64,000 nucleotides of DNA. It comes from Chloranthus sessilifolius (lineage: Eukaryota; Streptophyta; Magnoliopsida; Chloranthales; Chloranthaceae). A program made the position numbers and the translations under genes. Positions 55,578 through 64,000 of the stretch are shown piece by piece; within the stretch, counting starts at the first letter, position 1, and each line of letters opens with the position of its first letter. The stretch lies in contig CM037598.1 in the NCBI GenBank assembly GCA_021018995.1, positions 75,100,671 through 75,164,670 of the forward strand, read 5' to 3'. The notes under the pieces are model-generated. The model saw nothing but the letters and a program-made list of their open reading frames with translations, was not told the DNA's origin and did no database searches.

Positions 55578-58105
55578 TGTAATATCCCAAAAAATCACGT
55601 TAAGCAGTGACCTCGAGATCCATGCCCGACTGGTCATAGGTTGACTATATAGGAGTTCACTAGCTGACGTAAGATAGGATGAACGGATGAGATGTAAGAA
55701 TTTAAGTGAGTGTGTGGAGAGTGAGGTGAATCTGGAGTCACATACACCTATTCTGGTGTATGTGCTCAACGCACAAGCTAGAGGGGAGATAAAAGGGTCT
55801 AATAACCCTAAAATCAATGTTGAGTTGTTGGAGAGAGTTAAGAAGAGAGAGAGAGAGAGAGGAGTAAAGGAGGGTAGTGATCAAGGAGTTATTGCAACTG
55901 ATTGGAAGGGGGGGATTGAGCATTTAATGCCGGATTCGACGCAAGGGATCCGCTAGAAGCAAAGCTGGAACCATAGCCTTTCCAACCACTTGATTTAATC
56001 AATTTGAGATTGATTGAAGGTAAAATTCTTGTAGATTAAATGCATAGATTAAACGGTTTAATTGTAGTTAGAAATAGCTAAAATCATAGGATAATGGCTT
56101 AGAAAAGAAAGAAAAATTAGTTGAAAGAAGATTGGGAAGAACAGCCCAAAAGGGGGCTGAATCTGACCAATTCATTAATCAAAATTGAGGTTCGATTGAT
56201 CAATTTTTGCCAAGAAGTTGAAAAGTCAATATAGCCCGAATTTGATTAATCGATCTGAGTTTCGATTAATCGACTTGAGATTTTGATTAATCGAGTTTGG
56301 TGTCGATCAATCGACTGAGAAACTCCAGTGGACTCCAGTGGCTGGAGGAAAGTGACCTGGGGAAATCGACTAGTCGAAATGGGTTTTCGATTAATCGATT
56401 TTGAATTTCAGTTAATCGATTTGAATATCGATTAATCGATTTTGGGGATTCGACTACTCGAATTGAGAATCGAATTGATAGAGCAAGAATCTCGATTAAT
56501 CGAATAGGGACCTCGATTAATCGACTTTGGGAATCGATTAATCGATTTTGAATCTCGATTAATCAATTTTGGGAATCGATTAATCAAATCAGATTCAATT
56601 AATCAACTTCAGAGTTCGATTAATTGACTGTGCCAGTTTTTGTTAACTTTAGAGTTTGACTTTAAGATTCTTGGAGGGCCTTGGACCTTCTTTGTTACAT
56701 CTTTAGTGATGTATTGTATGTGTTATGTAGTACCATAGGTGGTACGTGTGATCAAGGACACAAGGAGCCACGTGGGACCTTGATGCATGATTTAGCGGAG
56801 ACTTGAGGTAGGGAACACCTTGAATATGTACTTTAATTTGCAAGAGCATGTATGTAGTGATATAGAATCAAATTGAGATCTGTTTTATTGCTAAAGTGTT
56901 TGTGAAAAGTGTGTGTGAGTGACATCAATAAGAGCACCTAATAACCATCCCCAGGAGATGAGAAAGTAAAGTCATAAGGGCATCAGTTGTGATGCAAGTA
57001 AATAGATACATCCCAGGGATGTATCTAAGATTGAATAATGTCTGATAAGGCCTAACTGATATAAGATACCACACTTACACCGTAAATAACTATATGTAAA
57101 GCACCCGATATTTTTGTTATTTGAGGTTTGATAGGATACCCCACCGACGTGGCGGGATACTCACGACTGACGCGGCAGGATATCTGTGATCGTGGCTAAA
57201 ACCGTAAGCCAGTGCGGAGGCTTATCCGTACACAGTAAGCACACCCCAGGGGTGTTGATTTGAGATGAGTTGAAACGCCACCGATCCCCAGGGGAAAAGG
57301 GCTTGGGTACTTTTGGTATTCCCAGGGAATATGTTTGAAACTGTCTATATAGATGACGATGATGGGTATCTCATCGGGGCTCGATGCTATACTGCTCGGG
57401 GATTGCTTAAGTTGAAAGGTTAAGTTTTGCTTTAGGCCTACTCAGGGTCATTCATGATTAATTAATAGACATGTGTAAACTACTAGAAAAATGTGATTCC
57501 TTTTCAACTGTTTTCTCAGTAACTGCATAGACACATCATGCATAAGCATATCATGGAATATATGTGAGTTTTAATTTATATGTTCACTGTGTTTTGTTCC
57601 CTATTGAGCTATGATGTAGCTCACTCCTTTAGACTATACGTCGCAGGTCCACTATTAGCAGCTGCTGAGGCTTCAGAGGACGTTGACCCTGGTGAGTCGG
57701 ACCTTGCGCCTGGTGACGAGTTGGAGCCACCTCCTGAGGACTTCTTCTAGAGGACTCCGTTGTGCAGCTTTGAAAGTTTTGTGAGCTTATTGTTACGGCT
57801 TGGTATGTCAAGCCTAGTTTTGTAAACAATGTGATTAAATGTTAGGATTATTCTTTTGGGCGAACCATCCTTGATGATCAGCTATCATCGATGGTTCGGA
57901 TCAGTTCTCCATTCATGCAGAGGCATGAAGGTAGAACCATCTTTTGAGCAATATTATATAGTGAATCATTTCTGCAGCTATTGTTATTATTTTTAGTTCA
58001 TTCTATTGCTTGATATACCAGTGTTCCGTGTTTAGCCAAGGGGCATGGTCAAGATGATCGTGCCGATGGCACAGGTTTCGGGGTGCCGAAATCTGGGCTG
58101 TCACA
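55578..58105 (+). repeat. Element C 3' LTR
   Basis: 2,528 bp, followed by AATCC. The palindrome array is at about 56175-56630. Hairpin one has a mismatch (CATCCCC/GGAGATG), hairpin two keeps the A-T variant of C, and the 36-codon frame is near 57648-57750. It gives the uninterrupted sequence of the LTR that B split in the 5' copy. Confidence 0.93.
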
Positions 58106-58110
58106 AATCC

Positions 58111-58769
58111 TTTCATCATCCTTAAGGTTCGAGTCTTATCTGGGTCAAGCTTCGAGTCAAGATTTTTCTATTAAAGTGATCCGGGCTAAAGCTATGGCAC
58201 AAGATATAGCGTGAGTTTTATCCATTTCTTAGGATACCCATTTAATCAAGTGGGGTGCCCCCCTGATGCCTTTGCCAATAAGTGAATTTTCTGTAGTTTA
58301 TGGGTGGATGCTACTATCAATAATCAAATTCCTACTGTTTTAAGGTGGGTGGAACTAGTAATAGTTGAATTCTTATTTACTTATGGTGGATGCTTCATGA
58401 ATTTTAGTGGACCTAGCCTCAGGCAGTCACCTGGCTCAGTTAGGTCACACTAGTGTCTAGTCAACCTTTGACCAACACAGATCTTTAGGGGAAGATTTTA
58501 CAAAAGTGAAGTCAATCATGCTCATCAATCGGAACGTTCTTGTGATTAGCATGCATTAAAAGTTTTAGTTGAGATAAATCAGGTTAGAGTATTTGATATT
58601 CCGCCAAAAGACATCGACGTTTCAGAACCTTAGACCTCGAGTCGAGTATGAAATCCTGGTCCAAATCATCGTGGTTCAAGTCTCAATCCAGTGTATAAAA
58701 GAGCATAAAGGATGCATACACGGGATAATAATAAAAAGGGTATTACCATGCTGAAGAATCGATAAGTCA
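58111..58769. other. Right flank of element C; nothing recognised
   Basis: Mixed-composition sequence, no coding remnant identified. It is the continuation of the ancestral locus at 32195. Confidence 0.4.
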
Positions 58770-58938
58770 GTCTCGGGATCGATCGATCAAAAATATGAAG
58801 TAAACTTCACTATCAGATCGGATGAGAATTGATTGATCGATTTGGAATCGATCAATCGAAATTATAAATAAATATGCCATTCAATTCGGGTCAGAATTGA
58901 TCGATTGGAAATTAGAATCGATCGATTGAAAATGAAAA

Positions 58939-58973
<35 letters not shown>

Positions 58974-59744
58974 GGTTTCAGTCCAGAATCGATCGATCAC
59001 CAATTAAAATCGATCGATTGACCATTAATAGAAAATAAGAAAAGCCAATTCGATTCAAAATCGATCGATCGAAAATGTAAATCGATCAATCGATTTTGGA
59101 GATTACTACAAATATTAGGGTTCCGAAAATAATATTCAAACAGGAAAGAAGAACAAAAGAATAATTAAAACAAAATCGTAATTAGGGTTAGTTATTTCAT
59201 TCTCTTTTATATTAATATTTATAACAAAATATACACGGGTTCGATTTATTTAGCCTGTCGATATGCGACCGAACATACTCTATGCGAAAAAATATGAGAA
59301 GAATAAGATCGATTGATGAGTATCCACCTGCTGAAGCATGAACGGTAGATCTACGACGATTAGGGTTGAAGAGATTGGAGTCCAACGAGATGGCTCGTCC
59401 GAGATTTCTTCTATTCCTTCCTCTTCGGTCTTGATAGTAGAAAATGGATCGTGGTGGTTCTTATAGAAGAACACACAAAAGTTTTGAGGGAAGAGATTAG
59501 GGAGTTTTGGGAAGACATGAGTCGATGAAGAAAGGTTGTGACTTTCTAAAGAGAAGAAAAAAATAAGAGACGACTAGGGTTTCTCAAAATAGTAGAATAA
59601 GAAAAAAAGAAAAGAATTACGTACTTAAATAGAGTTTATTTTTTTAAAATTAGGATAGGTTTCGGTGTGGAGCGCTAACACCATGTATAGTGCATAACAC
59701 ATCTAACACCATAATATTTTTTTAAGAAAATCCGGGTTATTACA
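58770..59744 (-). repeat. LTR-like fragment with ATCGATCGAT motifs
   Basis: The right edge 'tccgggttattaca' is the inverse of an LTR start TGTAATAACCC, like the B edge. Near 58775-59095 the sequence contains many ATCGATCGATT/AATCGATCGAT units, a sister motif to TCGATTAATCGA, plus a (TA)n run at about 58940-58971. The left limit and target-site duplication were not found. The short frame 59280-59474 (minus) is not convincing. Confidence 0.4.
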
Positions 59745-59938
59745 GCCAGGGATGCAAATTCGATGTATCGAACCAAATTTAAAACAAAATTTCCAGTTTT
59801 CGGGTCGGTTTTATATAAGCAGATCCCAAACCGAAATTCAATTTCGGTTTCGGTGCACCAAACACCCTAAAATATTCCACAACCCCGAAACCCAATTTCT
59901 GATTCAAATCATTACAGTTCGGTTTCGGGTTTTTTATT

Positions 59939-62900
59939 GAGTACCTTTAAATCCACCCACCAAATTGTTGAGTTCACCCACACTGAAACACATTGACTGC
60001 ATTGAATCAGACAATGGAGATCATTTATCGTCCCAATCTTTCACATGATGGATCTTGAGATCATGTGTAATAATCTGAAAATTTGCGTTAAACGGTGACC
60101 TCGAGATCCGTGCCCGATTGGTCATAGGTTTGACCAAGTAGGAGTTCACTAGTTGACTCGAGGAGTGATGAATGGATGCAATGTGAAATTAAAGCAAGCG
60201 TGTGAAATGTGAGGTGAAATCTGGAGCCACATACACCCATCTGGTGTGTATGTGCTCAACACATGGGAAATAAGTATAAAAGGGTTAAAGAACCCTAAAT
60301 TACTCTTGTTTGGTTGTTGAAGAGAGTTAAGAAGAGAGAGAGAGGGAGAGAAGTAAAGAGGGGTTGTTGTGCAAGGAGTGAACACAAGCCAAGAGGGGGA
60401 TTCGAGCATTTAAGGCCGGATTTGATGTGAGGGATCCGTTAGAGACAAAGTTGGAGCCCTAGCCTTTCCAACCTCTTGATCCAATCAAATTGAGAATTGA
60501 TTGAGGTAAATTTTGTTGAATTAAAGGCATAGATTGTAGAAGTTAAATGGTGGTCAAGAACATTTAAAATATAGGATAAAGGCTTAGAAAAAGAAAGAAA
60601 ATTGTTTGAGAAGGATTTGGAAGAATAGCCCGAAAAGGGGGCTGAGTCTGGCCAAATTGATTAATCGATTTGGAATTTTGATTAATCGATTTGGTCTGAG
60701 AAGTTGAAAAGTCATGAAGGCCCAATCTCGATTAATCGAAATTAATTTCGATTAATTGATTTGGATTTCAATTAGTCGATTTGGAAATCGACTAATCGAC
60801 TGGGAAGCTCCAGCCACTGGAGAAATGAAACCTAGGGAAATTGACTAATCGACTGGGAAGCTCCAGCCACTGGAGAAATGAAACCTGGGGAAATCGACTA
60901 ATCGAATTGGGATTTTGATTAATCAATTTGGGATTTCGATTAATCGATTTGGGATCTATTAATCGATTTTGAGATCTCGACTACTCGATTTAAGAATTGA
61001 CTGCTTTATGTTAGAGACATCGATTAATCGATTTGGGTTCGATTAATCGAATTTGAATCTCGATTAATCGATTTTGGTTTCGATTAATCGATTTTGGAAA
61101 TCGATTAATCGAATTGCATTTCGATTAATCGATTTTGGGAATCGATTAATCGACTTTGACAATTTTACTTAACTTCTTAATTGACCTTGAGATTCAGGGA
61201 GGGTCTTGGACCTTCTTTGTTATATCTTTAGTGATGAGTTACATGTGTTATGTTGTACCATAGGTGGCACGTATGATCATGAGCACAAGGAGCCGCGTGG
61301 GACCTTGATGCTAGGAATTTTAAAGACTTGAGATAGGGAACACCTTGAACATGTACTTTAATTTCAAGAGCATGTATGTAGTGATATAATTATCAAATTG
61401 AAGTTATTTTTAAATTGTGAAAAGCTTTGTGAAAATGGGTGCATGTGTGACACCAAAAATATGATAAAGGCATCTGTGTGATGCAAGTAACTAAGAACAA
61501 GTAATCTAATGAGATTGAGACATCCTCAGGGGATGAGGAAGTAAAAAAGGCATCAAGTGTGATGCGGGTATGTATACATCCGAGGGATGTATACATAGGA
61601 TTGAATAATTACTGTTGAGGCCTAACTGATATAAGATAGCACACTTACACGGTGAACAACTATATATAATGCACATGATATTTTTGTTATTTGAGGTTTG
61701 GAGGATACCCCACCGACATGGCGGGATACCCACGATTGACGCGGCAGGATATCCGTGACCGGTACGGCGGTGAATCCGTACACTAGCACGAAGGTTTATC
61801 CGTGACCGTAAGTACATCCCAGGGATGTTGTGTGATATTAAACCCCGCCGCCTAGTGAGAAAGAGGCTTCGGTCGTATTCCCAGGGAATACATTTTTACA
61901 ACTGTCTAATTAGATGACGATAAAGGGTATCTCATCGGGGCTCGATGCTATATTGCTCGGGGATTACTTAAGTTGAAGATTTAAGTTTTGCTTTAGGCTT
62001 GTTCAGTGTCATTCATGATTAAATCAATAGTAATATAATACATGCAACTTACCAGTAAATTGAGTGTAAATCATCTGCTTTTAATTAGTTTTCTAGCAAA
62101 TGCATAGATTCATCATGCTTTAAATATCATGGAATATATGTGAGTTTTGATTTATATGTTCATTGTGTTGTTCTCTATTGAGCTAGGATGTAGCTCACCC
62201 CTTTAGACTATACGTCGCAGGGCCACTGATAGCAGCAAAGGAGGCTTCGGGGGACGTGGATCCGGGTGATTTGGATTACGTACCTGGAGACGAGTTGGAG
62301 CCTCCTCCCGAGGACTTCTTCTAGGTGACTCTGTTGTGCACTTTGATAGAGAGTCAGTTTTGTGAACAGATTAGTACGACTTGGTATGTCAAGCCTCTAT
62401 TTTTGAAACAATGTAATTAAACTAGATTATTCTTTTGGCGAACCATCTAGGGTGATCTGATATCACCAATGGTTTGGGTCGATTCTCTGTTCATGCAGTG
62501 GCATGAAAGTAGAACTTTCTTTTGCATATGTCAGTTGGGCATATTAACTTTTTTCCGCTTTAATGAAATTAATTATTTTATTTGTTAAATTGTGCTTGTT
62601 ATACCAATGTTCCGTGCTAAGTTTTGGGGCACGGTCTGGAGGATCATGCTGATGGCACGAGTTTTGGGGTGTCGAAATCTGGGCTGTCACATCATGGGTG
62701 TACAATCAAACGGCCGGTTTTTTATTTCACGGGCACTCACCCAAAAAAGTGACCTTAAAATCAATTTTGAGCGTGCATATGATGTTAAGGTCACTTTTCC
62801 GAGATGTGTGCTAGTGAAATAAAACACCAACCTTCTGATGTTACGCCCATGATCTCAAGATCCATCATGTGAAAGATTGGGAGGATAAATGATCTCCATC

Positions 62901-62974
62901 ACCTGATTAAATGTAGTCAATGTGTTTCAGCATGGGTGAACTCAAAGATTCGGTGAGTGGATTTAAAGATACTC
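59939..62974. mobile_element. Mutator-like foldback MITE (about 405 bp) interrupted by solo LTR E
   Basis: The two pieces 59939-60065 and 62692-62974 form an almost complete inverted repeat. The left arm begins GAGTACCTTTAAATCCACCC and the inverted right arm begins GAGTATCTTTAAATCCACTC. Similarity continues for about 175 bases across the E insertion point, and the centre (aaaagtgacctta / taaggtcactttt) is also self-complementary. Identical TTTTTTATT flanks (59930-59938, 62975-62983) give a 9-bp duplication. Long TIRs starting with G and a 9-bp duplication fit a Mutator-like element. No transposase is encoded. Confidence 0.75.
60066..62691 (+). mobile_element. Element E: solo LTR of a diverged relative of A, B and C
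   Basis: Begins TGTAATAATC, ends CTGTCACA, flanked by TCATG (60061-60065, 62692-62696). No internal region is present, so it is the product of LTR-LTR recombination. It shares with A the palindrome array (60655-61160), hairpins (61571-61595, 61814-61828, 62439-62476), both TATA candidates, 'gagctaggatgtagctca' and the 36-codon frame (62217-62324), but at clearly lower identity. A 55-bp tandem duplication occurs inside the array ('gactgggaagctccagccac' appears twice, 60798 and 60853). Confidence 0.92.
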
Positions 62975-63349
62975 TTTTTTATTATTGTTTTACATATTTT
63001 TTTGGCTTTTTTGATTTTATTTTTGGTTTTTTTTTATTTTCTCATCCTACCCTTTCAGTTTTTGGTTAGTGCCACCCAAAATCGAAACCAAACCGAACCA
63101 ATTTCGGTTCAGTTAAGTTTGGTCCGATTCGAAACAATTGATTTTCGGGTCTTTGGGTCTCGGGTTTCAGGTCAACGCTCGCACCTCTATACATGGCATA
63201 ACAATAAAGTTTCATTCAAGGGTGTAAGATCATGTTCAGTGAGAACCCATTATTATACTGCTTATACCAACTAGTACATATGATATGAATGTATTAATCC
63301 CTACTCTCATCTTTTAATTTGTGACCCCAATTCTGCTGTTCATGGCTCC

Positions 63350-64000
63350 TACCTAGGGCTCTCAATGGGCCGGATTAGGGCCGGGCTGGGGTTCAATCCA
63401 GCCCTAACCTACTCAGGTTGGGTTCCCAAAATTTTTAACTTGACCCTAACTCGGGTTGCGATGTACTCAGCCCAAGCCCGACTCCTATCGAACCGGACTA
63501 GGCTTGGGCATTTTTTCGAGCTTTTTTAGACTATTTTTGTCTAAGAAAATTTGGTTGGGCTATTTTTTTGAGTTAGTTTTCTAATAAAATTTGGTTGGCC
63601 TTGGACTGTTTTTTTCTTCTAGTAAAAATTTGAAGAAGGCTAAAATTTTAATTAAATAATTATATTAACATTATAGAGGCCCAAGTACATGCTTTTATTC
63701 AAATATTTCATTTTACTTTGTTGCACAATGATTATAATGAACAACGGTTGCTTGAAAGGACAACGGTTGCTCAATGATTATAATGGATAACGGTTAATCT
63801 TAGAGCATTTAAATAAATTATATTTAATTAAAATGAACTTTTTTTAATAACTTTAAAATGATAGATATATATATTCGGGCCGGGTGCGAGCCGGGTGTTG
63901 GAACACTCAACCCTAGCCCGACCCAAATTGATCCGGGTTGCAACATGTTTAGTCCGGTTTGGATACCGGGCCGAATTTGCTTGATAGAAAGTATTACTTT
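63350..64000. mobile_element. GGGCCGG-rich hAT-like repeat, right end outside or at window edge
   Basis: Starts near 'gggctctcaatgggccgg' (63357) with repeated GGGCCGGGCT and CCCGA words. Similar words recur in inverted sense near 63875-63980 ('gggccgggtgcgagccggg', 'agcccgaccc'). This is the style of plant hAT MITEs. The termini and duplication cannot be verified within the window. Confidence 0.4.

Larger units (their letters stand above)
32201..58105 (+). mobile_element. Element C: Tekay/Del-like chromovirus, split by element B
   Basis: Starts TGTAATATCC, ends CTGTCACA, flanked by AATCC at 32196-32200 and 58106-58110. Removing B (33609-46523) and one CATAA leaves about 12.99 kb with the same organisation as A. 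Its LTRs and coding regions form a subfamily distinct from A and B (for example TAGATACATCC in hairpin two). It is the most decayed of the three copies and must predate B, which lies inside its 5' LTR. Confidence 0.92.
59747..63189. mobile_element. Possible hAT-like non-autonomous element enclosing the MITE below
   Basis: The left end 'cagggatgcaaa' and right end 'gctcgcacctcta' (inverse TAGAGGTGCGAGC) are weakly complementary. Both flanks are rich in 'ttcggtttcgg' and 'accgaaacc' phrases in opposite orientation, as in plant elements with CAGGGGTGCAAA-type ends. I found no matching 8-bp duplication. Confidence 0.35.

Noticed and set aside
59752..59940. 62-residue frame as a gene
   Set aside because: Lies in the 'ttcggtttcgg' repeat of a probable non-autonomous element; no domain.

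Overview
This window is repeat-dense nuclear DNA of a flowering plant. It is built almost entirely from nested LTR retrotransposons, and I see no convincing host gene, tRNA or rRNA. The organism call rests on plant-type Ty3/gypsy chromoviruses, a second gypsy element with an Athila/Tat-style Gag, MITEs and a long-TIR Mutator-like foldback element. The species cannot be determined from the sequence alone. The texture (several generations of insertions, most coding regions closed by C-to-T type stops) fits old, methylated heterochromatin.

Layout. (1) 1-9450 is old decayed sequence: a 32-bp palindrome, chromovirus-LTR-like debris, a TTCAAG-rich block, a degenerate ~180-bp tandem repeat and an hAT-like MITE (8551-8866, TSD GTTTAGAG). 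(2) Element D (minus strand, 9451-32125, TSD ATGGG) is an Athila/Tat-like element with gag and a coiled-coil additional ORF but no visible pol. (3) Element A (plus strand, 15993-29035, TSD AAATG) is a complete Tekay/Del-like chromovirus inserted inside D. (4) Element C (plus strand, 32201-58105, TSD AATCC) is a related chromovirus starting 76 bp beyond D. (5) Element B (minus strand, 33609-46523, TSD CATAA) is a third copy, inserted inside C's 5' LTR. (6) 58106-59744 is flanking sequence plus an LTR-like fragment. (7) Element E (60066-62691, TSD TCATG) is a solo LTR of a diverged relative. It sits inside a Mutator-like foldback MITE (59939-62974, 9-bp TSD), which itself lies in a possible hAT-like repeat. 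(8) The right edge begins another GGGCCGG-rich repeat that leaves the window.

How A, B and C work. Each is about 13 kb: a ~2.5-kb LTR, an initiator-Met-tRNA primer site, gag with two CCHC knuckles, protease, reverse transcriptase, RNase H, integrase and a C-terminal chromodomain. After pol comes a spacer packed with the palindrome TCGATTAATCGA, then an extra sense ORF (aORF) with its own TATA box and leader, and finally a polypurine tract. All three are damaged by stops, frameshifts or deletions.

Most interesting points. (a) gag and pol are in different frames, separated in both A and B by a 167-bp segment with good splice sites whose removal restores one frame. Unspliced RNA would give Gag and spliced RNA Gag-Pol. 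(b) The same palindrome array lies upstream of both the LTR promoter and the aORF promoter. (c) The LTRs carry several hairpins with compensatory base changes between A, C and E. (d) A 36-codon acidic reading frame in the LTR keeps its length and frame, and shows mainly third-position change, between A and E. (e) D and A/B/C carry similar-looking aORFs although the elements belong to different lineages.
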